In this document: in pieces, positions 43,176 to 54,760 of the stretch
Layout of the letters: every line of letters starts with the position of its first letter
Numbering within the stretch: the stretch's first letter is position 1
Assembly (NCBI GenBank): GCA_902806575.1
Contig: CADCXD010000008.1
Coordinates: 2,852,001 to 2,916,000 of the forward strand
Reading direction: 5' to 3'
Length of the DNA: 64,000 nt
From: Jackrogersella multiformis
Taxonomy: Eukaryota > Ascomycota > Sordariomycetes > Xylariales > Hypoxylaceae
Program-made: the position numbers and the translations under genes
Notes under the pieces: model-generated
Database searches by the model: none
Seen by the model: the letters and a program-made list of their open reading frames with translations, nothing else
What the model was told of the DNA's origin: nothing

Positions 43176-44493
43176 CGTGATGTAGTATGTCCTCGTGCCT
43201 GTTCTCGTGCCTGTTCTCGTACCAGTGTCCTCGTACCTATATAAATAGGTAGCGTTACTGTAGTAGGTAGCGACGAGAGCAACAAAAACAGCGACGACGA
43301 AACCTAACTACGCCGTAAGAACTGACGCGGGGGTGGAGGCCCTTTATGAAGCTTACCGCATCTCTCGGCGGTCGTGCGCCTATGCTACATAATAGACTAT
43401 GTACCTACCGGTTCCTACCTACCTAGGCGACCATTTTCAAAAGCAAAGGACTTTTCGAAGCAGAGGACTTTTTCAAGGTAGAGTACCTTTCCGAAAGGAG
43501 ACGACGCGGAGCGGGCAACAGCGGGGGCGAGCAAAGGATTACTGCAACCGTGCTGCATTTACGATCGATCAATCAGCAAGGTCATAACGATGAGTAAAGC
43601 AATCGATACAGCTTTGTCAGCCAAGTCGAAAAAAGGTACAGCTGGCTATTTTTGGAAATAGACAGGTCCGGAACCTGCTCCTCGCAGAAATCACCCCAGC
43701 TGACATGTTGGAACCTGCTCCCGCGTAGCCTCCGAATTACGAACCGACGAGAAATAGGAAGGAGAAATCACCGGCGGCTCCCCGATCGAGGAATGGCGCG
43801 CCAAAGTAATGCCGAAACATACGTTACGCGCGAGTAGACTGATGCCGATTTGGGGTTTAAGGTAACAGAGCGCTCCGATTTAATCTCCCCGGCATCTGTC
43901 AACCTTATCTCGACCCGGGGTGATGATGCTACCTATATCGGGTCCTGATAAGTAGGTATTGTTCGATCGAGGCTCTATCGACTACCTAGGTACTCACGGG
44001 CTGTTCGATGGACTGCTCCATCGGCTCCTCCATCGTACTATGGCTCGTTCTTAGCTTTGCCTCGACTCCCCTCGGCCGCCTTGAGATGGGAATTTCGAAA
44101 GCGGTAAGCCCCTCCTAAGCACGTTCCGCCGAAGGACAAGCACCAAATAAGGGATTATCAGTTTTAAACATTATAATACATACCTAGGTAGTTACTCATT
44201 CCAAGCGAACACCGATTTAGAGACGGTTATACATACCTGTGTACGTAACTGTCGCCCATTATGTCGATGACCTCGGCCTCTAGGTATCATCTTAGCTCCG
44301 CGGAAGGAAATCATCGGAGACGAAAGAAACAAAAGGTGCAAGATAGAAAAAAATAATTACATTATTATCGGAATGAATATCTATCTACAAAAGGAATTCC
44401 GTGTCATGCGTATTAAAAGATAATTTTAAGCCCCAGATACCGCATCTGATAAACCCGCGGAGCATACCGGCGTCGATATAACCGCTGCAGGCT
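43176..44493. other. Intergenic spacer
   Basis: Contains imperfect tandem GTGCCTGTTCTC units near 43195-43225 immediately upstream of the surface protein gene, CTAGG motifs near 43420, 43983 and 44182, and a short AT-rich stretch near 44345-44430. No gene supported. Confidence 0.5.
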
Positions 44494-47117
44494 TCAACGC
44501 GAAAAGGCGGAGAGGCTTCGAATCTCGGCGTCCTCCTCCTCGTCCTCGGCGAGCTTCCTCCCCGGCAGCCGAACCGCCCGGTCCAGCGCCACGGGCAATC
44601 CTCTGTGCCGACCTCGCAGCATCACCAGGATCATGACGACCTTGCTCCCGGTGTACATGCCCCCGCTGAGGCTGTAGGCCTGGTCCGGCAGCCCGATGCT
44701 GATGCCGATGTTGGTGTAGCCCGACACGATCTCGAACAGGATCGCGAACACGCTGAACGTGGTCGGGTCGCCGAGGGAATGCCGCGTCTCGATCAGGGTG
44801 ACGAGGAATAGCGTCAGGGCGATCCACCACACGTCGTGGCTGAGCTGGCCGCGCACCTGCTGCGACACGAGGCTCGGAGGGGCCGTCGTCGCCTGGTGGT
44901 CGCGGAGAGAATGGAGAGAGGCCCGCGCGAAGTCGACGGTCGCCGCCCTGCGCAGAGGCCCGAACTGAGCCGTCCCCGGCGCCGCCGCGGCCACGCCCAC
45001 GCCTTGGAAGCCCGCCACTATACGGAGAGTCAGCATCCAGGTACTTTAGGTAAAGGCTTCGGGGTGCCGGGCAGGCGTGCACGTCTCGGGAGCAACAGAT
45101 CCTAGCCAGCCTACCAGCTTAGGCATCCGGATAGGCGATCAGGAGCGCTCGGCTCCCGAGGCAGGCCGACAAGGCAGGCCAACAGGCCAAGAAAAGAAAC
45201 TCGCTTCTACGTACTGCGCTGCTGGATCTGGCGGCCCACGAACGCCGTGCCGCGCCGGCCGACATCGTACAGCTTCCTGACGGACTTGGAAGACGGCGCC
45301 CGCGAGACCGCGTCCCACCTCCCGCCGTCGACCGCGGACGCGGGAAGCCCTCTCTTATTCGCGGGGCGGGATTCTTCGTCGTCGCCGAACACGCTGCTGC
45401 TCGCCGAGTGCAGCTGCTCCTCCTCCGCGTTGTCTCCCTCGTATATCCCCAGGGACCGCTCCTCGTACACGTTGGAGTTCCGCATGGTGATGATGTGGGG
45501 GTACGCCGCCGTGTAGTACACCACCAGCCAGAGCACCTGCACGTCGAAGTATACCCCCGACGGCGACACTATGGCGTATCCTCCCGAGGGGATCGCTGTC
45601 GCAGGGGCGGCTCGTCAGCTCGGGATCTCGTCGGGACCGGGGCGTCGCCTCGGAAGGGGTTACTCACAGAATCCTTGGAACAGGGCGTCGAAGATCCGCT
45701 GGCCTACGGGGATGGCGTCCATGGTCGGATTCCCGACGCCGAGGATCAGGATCAGCACCCAGTCCGCCACCACGAAGCCGCCGAACGTGGCCGCGAACAT
45801 CCAGGTGTCCCCGGCGGTGAACAGGCTGGTATATACGCGGCGGGGAAATCTCAGGATGAAGTCGAACCCTTCCTTCCAAACCCCGTACTCCTTCTCCTGG
45901 GAGCAGATATCTAGCAGGGACGACATGGTCCATATTATGAACCGCATGAAGACTGGGAAGGCCGCCGGGCCCGCCAGCGACAGCAGCGTGACGACGGTGA
46001 GGAGGAAATAGGAAGACTGGAAGGGCAGAAACCCCGCGTCCAGCAGCGTGAAGCCGGCGTTGCTGTAGGCGGACACGGCGAGGAAGACGCCCGCCCACCA
46101 CGGGTTCTGCGCGTCGGCGGCGGCGGCGTCGGCGGCGTGGGCCGACATCCACGCGCCCAGGGCGACGGCGCCGAAGAGCTGGCAGAGCGCGAAGTAGGCG
46201 AGCACGAACACGGAGAGGAACTTGAGGGACCGGTACTCGACCCCGCCCAGGTACTCCCGCTGGCCCTCCGACAGGTTGAAGAACTGCCCGTTCCGGCCGA
46301 TGCTGCGCTTCTGCTCCCGCAGGAACGTCTGCACGTTGAAACCCCCCACCGTCGACCTGGACTCCGACGCCTGCGATCTCCGCCGCGCAGCTCCGCTCTG
46401 CCGCGACTGCGTCTGGTAGATCGAGTGCCCCGTCGCCGCCGGCTGCCCCTCGGGGGGTTCGCCCTCCCGGACGGTCTCGAGGAAGAAGCCGATGTGCTGC
46501 TGCTGCTGCTGCTGCTGGCTCTTCGCGCCCGCCTCCTGGGAATCCGCGGGAAAAGTCGGCCTCGTAGCCTGCGAGGCCGAGGCGCTCGCGTAGCCGGAGG
46601 GCCGCGGCTTGCTCTGCGCCCTGCCCCTCCCGAACGACGACATTATCGGCAGCCCGAACATGGCCCCCGTCATGCCGACGACGGCGCCGGTCCCCGAGAT
46701 CTTCTTCTTCCTCCTCTCCCGCTCCGCCTCCACGATGTCCTCGAAGCGCTTCTCGAAGATGCGCATGCGGAACGCGACGGTGACGTACGAGATCAGGACC
46801 TGGCTCCCCATCATCATCAGCACGAACAGCTCCGCCTGCTGGAACGTCGTCAACCGGCTGAGGTTGACGGTGTTGAGGCCCGTCGCCGTGAGCGCCGACG
46901 TCACCATGAACAGGCTGTCCCACCACCCGACGCTGTAGGCGGGGGCCGACGCGCCCCAGAACACGAGCGAGGCCAAGACCGCCGTGCCGACGAAGTAGGC
47001 ATAGTGCAGCGTGATGTAGTTGACGGGCGGCAGATACGCCCTAGCGAAGCGCGCCGCGGCGGCTAACGCGTCGTAGATCCCGGGGTGCCGCTCGCCAAGG
47101 TCCTCCCGAAACCCCAT
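44494..47117 (-). CDS. Trk-type potassium transporter
   Basis: Three minus-strand exons, 47117-45668, 45595-45215 and 45017-44494, encode 784 residues. The first junction (phase 1) restores FQGFSIPSGGYAIVS and the second (phase 1, branch-like CTGAC before the TATAG acceptor) joins RQIQQR to MAGFQGVG. The four pore-loop motifs of the Trk/HKT fold are visible: TATGLNTVNLS, SAYSNAGFTLLDAG, the FQGFS...SGGYA region and SGYTNIGISIGLPD. LRGRHRGLPVALDRAV, a fungal TRK signature, follows the last pore. A long cytosolic loop (about 150-290) separates the first two pore repeats, as in yeast Trk1, and includes a Gln run. The transporter imports K+ across the plasma membrane. A roughly 50-residue Ala/Arg-rich insertion before QLSHDVWW is unusual and could reflect an unrecognised intron. 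Confidence 0.9.
46493..46516. repeat. CTG/CAG trinucleotide run encoding poly-Gln
   Basis: About seven GCTGCTG units in the Trk transporter gene encode a run of seven Gln within the long cytosolic loop. It is a likely length-polymorphic site between strains. Confidence 0.85.
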
Positions 47118-47825
47118 CGCAACCTCGAAGATGTCGAAAAAATCGTCGCCCGAATCTGTTCGGTCCTGCCGCTGTCGTACTCGAGGCTAAGGGAGCTAAG
47201 AACGAAGGAAATTGTGACGAAAAGGCGGTGGGCAGAGCGGGCTATCCCTCGCCTGATGTACGTATAAATCTTGGATCGCTTCCCACTTTTGCCCGAAGGG
47301 CACGGCTTGTGTCCTGCCCAAAACGCGGATTGGCAGATTGGTAAGGTGGACATGAAACATCATCGCCAACCTGTGAGACGATTCGATTCGAGTACAGTAT
47401 ATGTTCGTTCGACACTGTGGAGATTTCGTATATGTATCCCTTCGGCTGATATCAGTATCAGATAACGGAAATAACAGGTTACTAAAAATAGAAATTATAT
47501 GTAAGCCAGCGTGGCCAATCAGAACCGTAGAACACTGCCTTGTACATAGGTATTTACTTTACGACGAAGTAACTTGACGAAACCTGAACCGATAAGAGTA
47601 TGCTTTGGAGAGCTGGATAGCCCTCGCGGGAGGGAGTCGAACGATGCAGCTCACGTTCTTCTGGGACACCACCGGGCTGAGAAATATGTATTTCATATTT
47701 AAAAGGTCCGTACCTTATTTACTTAAGGGGCTCAGGGGCTGCTGTTCTCCCATTTCCCCCTTAAAACCCCCCTCCTTTAAACATTCGAATTCTTCACTTC
47801 CAAGTATTTTAAATTTACGATGTCG
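47118..47825. other. Intergenic spacer
   Basis: No gene supported. A stretch at about 47600-47660 superficially recalls a tRNA but does not fold into one by eye. Homopolymer C/T runs occur at about 47750-47780. Confidence 0.45.
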
Positions 47826-48370
47826 TCAGCGAATATTATAGCCACGAACCAGATCGGCAGCGAGAGTGCTGCTAAAGGAAACGGATCCGCGGGTCTTAAG
47901 ATAGGACTGCTCAAGTCGTCGGCCGAAGAAGCAGGCCACCGATTCCCCGTCACCGGTAGGATTACTAACTAATGACTTAGTGGATGGGAGTTGCAAATCT
48001 CCCCCGGCAAGCAGCACTTCTACGCTCGGGCCATCTCCATGACTGAGACTGCCCCAATACCCAATATTGGCTCCCGCAGCAGCTTTGTCCGAGGCAGAGA
48101 GGAGGCAATCTCTTGCTATGAAATTACCCTCATCGGTTCGATAGGACTTATCGGGATATCCCCAGATGGTCAGTTTCTCCTGTCGCCAGTGGCACACCAC
48201 ACGTCGGGGAAACTAGTGTCTGGGAATGAGATGCCTAGAAGATAAGCACGACACCTACCATCCTCCTCGACCCGATCGCCGTATACGAATCTCCCGGAAG
48301 GGGTGTTGAACGTAGTACCGCGACCTGCGGATACAAACAGTTTGCATCCCCAGCGGAGGCGTACATCGCG
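47826..48370 (-). pseudogene. Broken protein-coding relic, family unknown
   Basis: On the minus strand two overlapping frames together read like one protein: first GRGTTFNTPSGRFVYGDRVE, then CRAYLLGISFPDTSFPDVW to a stop near 48175. One frame over, KLTIWGYPDKSYRTDEGNF continues through RDCLLSASDKAAAGANIGYW to a stop at 47826. The switch falls exactly where the first frame ends, which suggests a small indel in an old gene. I do not recognise the family and cannot define the 5' end. Confidence 0.3.
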
Positions 48371-50674
48371 GCGAGTGCGGCACCGTCAGGTTCGTCAAAG
48401 TGATTAGGCGGTTCCAGCTTTCTTCAGCCCATCTTTCCTCTTTCCTATACCTACCAATAGTTCTATCGAACAGGTCTCTGTTCCAAGGAATCCCAGGTTG
48501 CTTCGAGATAGAATAGTAACTTGGGGCTATCTGAGATCATAAAATGGATAAATCTTAAGGGCACCGAGGGTTTTCTTGTCGGCCATCAGGATCCAAGTGT
48601 GCGCTTTGTTGAATAGGCCCCAATGTCACTGCAGACGAATTGTTCCGCGAGAAACCGTACGCTCCACGTTCTGTGCCGTTTTGCGACGATGAACCTTCGT
48701 ACGGCCATGATTGGAATTGTGGTAGGTCTCGCATCCCCACAGCATCCTAAATTCAATTACAAACAAGCTGCTGCCCCCTTCGGCTCCTACAGCCGGATGA
48801 GTTGACCACGGCTTATCATCCTGGCCTGGTTCAATGTCTCCAATGTATAGGTCGAAAGTGCCTACGTAGAAATGTAGCGAGGTTGTGTGGAGGGGAGCAC
48901 GGGATGGGCGCTTGTGACGGCCTTCGAGTAATAGGATTCCGGGAACCCTTCTTTTCTAGGTAGGCGAATCTGTATGGCGAGGTGTGATTTACCGACGATC
49001 GGAGAGGCGGAAAAAGGCGTATGACTATCGCCGACGTTAATGCTGGCCGATATCTCCGCCTCCTGCGACCATTCATATAAGTTTTGTCACACTTACTAAG
49101 GTACTATGAGCTCAAAGTGGGTTGTATTCAACTGATCCTCCAAGGAGAATCTCTCGCTCTTCCTAAAGAGACTGTGAGGAGCTATATACCCATATCGGAG
49201 ACCTGATCGGAGCAGTAGTGGAGCTACTATTATATTCTCCTTTGCGCCGGCGTGGTGGAGATCCCTTCATCAGAGCTCTCCTCATCACAAGTTTAATCGC
49301 CCTCGCGCTGATATGCCAAACAGCAAAATGTGATTACGAATGCTAGCTGCTTCACGTCCCGCGACTTGACCTCGCCGCTTCTGGAAAGCCGCGGCATACC
49401 GGCGTCGCCAGCGCTTCCGTGGCCACCAAGGCACGCGTCGACCCCCCCCCTCCCCCGGAGATTCCCACGGCGGCTAGCTCGTCCTTGGTCGATTGGACAT
49501 TGCCGTGGGAATCCTCACGCTTTCCTCTCCTCGCTTCGCGCTTCACTTCACGCTTCACTATCGCCGCATTCCCGCAGCCGAGTTATGAGAGGCGGTTCCT
49601 CTCCGTATCTTTCTTCCGCCTGATGCGGTCGACGGCCACGAGCCGGTGCGTGACCTCTTTCGTGGCCGAATTGTCATGGGGACGCCTCGCTGACAACTCA
49701 TTCGCATTTGGCGTATTAAACGGCCATTCGAACGTCAGGCTATGGTTGGCGGAAATCGATTAAAGCGCGCTAGCGGATCTTATGTTAGATGTTAGACCTA
49801 GACCGGGGTGCTCTCACCATCTTCCAGTCATCTTACCGTACTTCTTCTTCGGGTGTCTTGATCGTGGTATCCTTGGCATCATTTCTTTTATCTCATGCTT
49901 CGATTCCCATTCTTGGCTTCTAGATCTTTCATAGCCAATGGATATGCCGTATCGTACTCCTGGACCAATTACGCCGCGTTTTGCATCAACGGTCTTAAAT
50001 ACCACTCGTCGTCTGTTTCGCTTCGCTTCGGCTAGAATCGTCGGAATCTGTACTTCGATGAACCGTTACGTGGCCGCAATAACATATGAGCTTAATTATT
50101 TCTTGTATTGAAATATTACCTAAAAGGGAAAGTGGGTGGTCGAATAAAGGTGGATGATTGGACGCTTAGCGTATGCAGGAGGGTTAAGGCTCTTGCAGTT
50201 GAAGAATTTTACCACAAGGTACTTAGGTACTTAAGTACTTGGGGAACTTATTGCAGCCATAGGACCCTGATTGAATCCTTACCTACCTAGGTAGGTACCT
50301 ATAGGTATCCTTTGAATAAAATTGAAATAGGTGAGTCACATAAAGAATATAAAGCTTGTGAGTCAAATATAAGGTTTGTGAGTCAAATACAAGGAAGTCA
50401 AAGTTTAACACCTTTCCTTAAGCAGTAACGCCGACATCTTTGGCGATCCCATTTACCTATAAGCCCTGGAGGAGTATTCATATGATTGAAAGTTGAAAAT
50501 CAAATGTGCGAGCGAGTTAAAGGTGCTTAAGTAAATACCGCTTAAAGGGAGCTTTTTGTTTCCCCGGTTTGGTTCTCAACAAAACGCAGGTTAAACTTCC
50601 TTTTCACTTTAGCATATTCTTCTCACAAACAACTTTTTCTAATAACATATCCTCCTGTTTATTATTATTTTAAA
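48371..50674. other. Gene-poor spacer
   Basis: 2.3 kb with many short frames on both strands (for example 49330-49763) but no coherent gene. It holds a C/T-rich stretch around 49441-49456, a perfect 12-bp inverted repeat (49460-49471 and 49502-49513), TACCTAGGTAGGTA near 50281-50297, and two AAGNTTGTGAGTCAAAT repeats near 50350-50390. Confidence 0.5.
49460..49513. repeat. Perfect 12-bp inverted repeat
   Basis: GATTCCCACGGC at 49460-49471 is the exact reverse complement of GCCGTGGGAATC at 49502-49513, with a 30-base spacer. It could form a hairpin; no terminator or transposon end is evident nearby. Confidence 0.8.
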
Positions 50675-52017
50675 ATGGCTTGGACCTGGAACGCGTCGAA
50701 CACGGTGTGGTACACCGACATTCAGTTCGAAATTACTATATTCAATAAAATAATGGAACTTCGTCCTGGTACGGATAAGGGTGTCTTCCAGGAGGCTCTT
50801 CAAAAGGCTGAGCCGATCATCTCCAAGCAACTATACGACATGCAGGAGCCCCCTTTCGTTTCTATATCGTACTTTCATCACTTATGCGCTCTAAGCGTAT
50901 TCAAGAAGTTTTGCAAGACTGAATGGCCTTTCCCCAAGGATGAGCCCGAGACTCACGTCGAGCCGTACAGCTTAACATATATCAACTATTGGTATGACCG
51001 TACTTATTCAGCTGGATCGGACCGCAACGCTGCTCAATTATGGACGTAGACACGTGTGATTCCAAAAGATATTCAGCTAACAGACCTTGCAATCATAATA
51101 TCCCTCTAGAAGAAGGTTATGCCTGAGCAGGAGATCATGCGCGGGCAGGAGATTATCGGGGGTCTAGGACCTTTCGAGATTATCGTATTTACGTATTAAG
51201 ATTTCTCCAAAGTCTTTACCACCCCGGATAAAATGGGATCCTTCCTTTCCGCAGTATTTTCTACGTTAGGTTAGGAAAAAGTAATCGTTTTCTGTAGGGC
51301 TAGAAAGGAAGGTTAAGGGATAAAGGTCTGCCTAGGTCTAGGTCCTAACGCTAAAGCCTCTAACCCTAGATTCTAATACGGGTTAAAGCGGGCGTGGGAT
51401 GCTTTGTATAGTTTTGGCAATCGTATCCGCAGGCCTGGAATGAATATACGCGATTTTATGAATGTTTATTTCAATAATGATCTTAAAAGGATGAAAGGGG
51501 AACTGCACGCCCCGATGCCGAATGAAACTTGGGACGAGTATAAGCGTATGGGACTCCTCGTCACCGCCCAGTTTTCCGAGGTAAACCGCCTCGCCGACGA
51601 GGTTTCCACGAAGCTTCTTCAGGAAGATAGCTCCTTCGACGGGAAGGCTCAGAAGCTATCTCGCTTCGTCGAGTTTGGGGATCCCGAGATCCCCATCACC
51701 AGACCATCCGCTCGTGTCCGTGTCGTCGAGCGCCTTACGCTCACGTTGGCCTCCAATCGCCGAGGCCAAGAGGAACAATTGTCTCAAGCGCTGCAAGACA
51801 GCCTTAGAAGAGCTAGAGCTAAGTAATGGCTTACGAGCTCGAATTCTCCGCGGAAGAAGATTCCGATGACGAACAGGATGGAGAGGAGGAATGAGACGAC
51901 GATAATGACAACGAGGAGGATGATAATGAAAGTGGTTTCTTTCTCGACTTGAAGAATACTCGTGTTCTGTCCTTCTGCCCATTTAACATAGTAAATGACA
52001 TACCGTTGCCTTACTAA
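50675..52017 (+). pseudogene. Decayed gene of unknown family, upstream of repeat copy A
   Basis: Three blocks on the + strand look like pieces of one protein. The first is 50675-51049, from MAWTWNASNTVWYTDIQFEI to a TAG. The second is 51404-51826, without ATG, with FNNDLKRMKGELHAPMPNE and ending RARAK-stop. The third is an acidic tail at 51826-52017 (MAYELEFSAEEDSDDEQDGE, then an in-frame TGA, then DDDNDNEEDDNESGFFLDL). The stops and the shift between blocks two and three indicate decay, as in the repeat genes next to it. The 350 bases between the first two blocks have no useful frame. I recognise no domain. Confidence 0.4.
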
Positions 52018-52376
52018 TTATTCGTAAAATTTACGTGACAACCTAACATAAACTCCTTATGAAAAGGCTTAATGGGCGTTTAATAAACAAGTCGCTAGTA
52101 AAAGGACATGCTTACGGGTTCGTGCTGCGTTTGTAAAAGCGACCAAGCTACCTCAAATTTACAAAATAATTACTAAATACATACACGGGTGCAGCAACGT
52201 GCCCGTCAAACTTATTCCGCGTTTCCCTCATATACTTCAATTGTTTACTAATGTAATTACTTTAATTGTTATAATTTCCTTATGCGTTACTCTTCCCATA
52301 AAAGCCTTCTTCAATAACACGCTTCATCCACACATTTCACTTATACGTACCAAGACATTAACGAGAATTTAAACAG

Positions 52377-53090
52377 ATGCCTGGCCGATATAAGGCAAGA
52401 ATGGGCACCTCCCGCTCCGCTGCTATCAGTCGACAAACGCAGCGTGACAGCACGCGGAGACCGCGACCGTCGTCGTCTATTACCTAAGCTGAGCCCATGA
52501 GCGACCCATTCAATTCGGAAGTCATCATTGATGAATTGGCTAATACACAGCATATTGGTTCTCTTCTCGAGGTCGACGAGGATGGATGGGAGACAGACCC
52601 AAGCGAGGATAACCCCGACGCTAATCTCGACAACAAGGGAAGGATCTTCAAATACCCCCCGGATCATACCGCGCAAGACCTACCACCTGATTTAACGATA
52701 AAGCAGAAGGTCCTGATTTTACACTTCGATACCTTATCGGAATCAACGAAAAGCGTCGCCTTGGTACTTATAGAGCAGCTCGGCAAAACGGAGGCGAAAG
52801 CCGTTCGATTAATTACGCGAAGGTATCCGCAAGTCACCATATACAACTGTGAAAACCAGATCGAAAAGGTCCAATACCACGATAAGCATTGGACCAAAGA
52901 CGACGAGGCCGAACTACAAGTGGATTAGGAAAGAGACCCTCTTCAAGCGGAGCTAAACAAGCTGAACATAAGTACGAACAAGGACGTCATCCCCATGTGA
53001 AAGATAATATGTCGTTTTCTCAGCTGGTTCCCACCTGAGCTCGATGACGATAACCAAGCTCCGACATTATTCGTATCAATTCCAATCAAC
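52377..53090 (+). pseudogene. Repeat gene, copy A: unknown family, truncated and with in-frame stops
   Basis: The frame opens at ATG 52377 and has stops at 52485 (TAA), 52926 (TAG) and near 52998 (TGA), giving 36, 146 and about 24 codon pieces. It aligns along its length with copy B at 61606: DPFNSEV versus DPFDSEA, LHFDTLSESTKSVALVLIEQ versus AHFDDLSESTKNVALAFIRQ, NKDVIPM-stop-KIICRF versus NKDIMPLWKIMCRF. The 52926 stop sits at a likely Trp codon and the 52998 stop at a Trp that is intact in copy B. The copy breaks off after FPPELDDD, about 200 residues before the end of copy B. The family is unknown; the N-terminus is basic and the middle acidic. Confidence 0.7.
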
Positions 53091-53468
53091 TACGATTTTT
53101 TATCCGACAGCTAACAGATCGCTGTCTTGACGTGATGTTTATATATCCCAGTACACCATGGCTTCCGGATAGTGTTTATTCAGCAACGTCAGGGTCTTAA
53201 ATTAACTTTATCATCAAACTAACCGTCCTGCAATTATGCCTCCTACTCTCCCCTTCGTCGCCCTCTCCCCCTCCCCCTCCCTTCTCCCGTTCTTATTCCC
53301 CGCTTCCACATCTCAGTCCGCCTCCTCATTCCGCATTGCCGACTGCTCGGAAGAGAAAGGACTTGGGGCCGTTTTCCGCCACGCAGAGCTTGATCTGGAT
53401 GCAACGATTTCTCCCGTGCTTTTCGCAGGGCACTCCTTCGGAGATCAGGCACCCCCTCCAGCCGGGAC

Positions 53469-54240
53469 TCATATCCAACACCTGCTGAAAGCAGTACCGT
53501 GGGAGGGGTTAACTTCTCCTTGGAAGAAACTCTCTAGGTTGTTGCCGTAGCTTATTTTCCAGCAATATGGTAGCATGCGTAGCATTATGTCCCTGAGGAG
53601 GCTCACCGGGCATCCCGGTTCGACGCTTGGCCTGTAACGGGAGAACAAGACAGCGATGTCGTCGTTGACACGCTGCCATGCGGCGCCCTCTTCTCGAACG
53701 TACAAAGCCTCTAACTCCGCATTTCGGAGTCGGATGTCCTCTTGTTCCTCTCAAAGGGCGTCACGTTCGCCTCGGAGGACCGTCTGGCTCTAAAGCCCCA
53801 TATTGACGGAAGAGATGGCCTCCGAGACGACGGTCTCCGAACGCTCCAGCCTTGCCCTTAAAAAAAGGACTTCACTCCGGCTGGCGTCCAGGATTTCCTG
53901 GAATATTCTCCATTGGGATTCGGTGATTCTGGTTACTTGTTCATGTACCTGTTCGCCAATCGCAACAACCGTGGCCGAGAGCCCTTCTTGGTCGAACCTG
54001 GCTCGTTCGACTCTGAGGGCATCTTGAGCTTCCGCGAGCTTTTCTTGTCCGCTCTTGAGAAGCCCTTCGTGAGCAGCTATGGCGGCCTGGTGCTTAAGGA
54101 CCTCCTGGAGCTTTCCGCTCAGCGACTCTCGCTCCTGGTTAAGCTTTTCTTGCTGGAGTCCGAGGTGTTTTGCTGGAGCTCCAGATTTTTCCGAAGCTCG
54201 AGGAGCCCTATTTTCTCTTTTCTTAAATAAACAGGTGCGA
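53469..54240 (-). pseudogene. Coiled-coil repeat gene, copy A, with in-frame stops
   Basis: A minus-strand frame runs from about 54240 to a TGA at 53469, broken by a TAG at 53790-53792 (GL-stop-SQTVLRGERDAL) and a TGA at 53751-53753. The first 145 codons are a typical coiled coil: LQQEKLNQERESLSGKLQEV, KSGQEKLAEAQDAL, VHEQVTRITESQWRIFQEIL. After the stops comes EDIRLRNAELEALYVREEGA and a short globular-looking tail. Both stops fit C-to-T changes in Gln (CAG) and Arg (CGA) codons. It is convergent with the unknown gene before it, as in copy B. The start codon is not visible. Confidence 0.6.
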
Positions 54241-54760
54241 CGAGTTAACTTGCGATCGCTTCATAAGTAAACACGAGAGTACTTTTAATGCTTACATATG
54301 TGAAGGGTACTTTAAGGGAAGGTTCGACGTACCTTTTAATTTAGGCTTAAGTTTTACTTACTAGGTACCTAGCTAAAGTATGTTAACATAACCTTAGAAG
54401 TACTTACGTATGTACTCACCTTAATATTGTGCTTGCTTAATGTATAAAGTTTCCAAGATTACGAAACTTATTAAGACGGTCGGCTAGTTTATTACGACGA
54501 TGCCATTGCTTAATACGGCGTACCTAGGTATCCATATACTTAAGCACTTAAGCATTCTTACTCGGTTCTGAATTAGAGATTAAACGTAACACTTTAAGGT
54601 CTTTGCTAATTCTAATTTCTTGAACCCTTTTACCCATTTCCATACCTACCTAAGTAGGTAATCAAATTTCTGTTTCTAAACACTTAATTATTCGCCAATC
54701 TATCTTTCAACCAAACAACCATCGGCCGCCTTATATATAACCCCCTTATCTCTCACAGCT
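54241..54760. other. AT-richer transition zone
   Basis: Between the copy A repeat genes and the AT-rich block. It has CTAGG motifs at about 54361-54372 and 54525-54535, repeated AAGTACTTA-like segments and no gene. Confidence 0.5.

Noticed and set aside
47600..47670. tRNA-like GAGTCGAACG string
   Set aside because: No consistent acceptor, D, anticodon and T stems could be drawn; the A-box is missing.
49330..49763. Pair of overlapping + frames rich in Pro, Ser and Arg
   Set aside because: Composition follows local C/T-rich DNA and the inverted repeat; no conserved feature.
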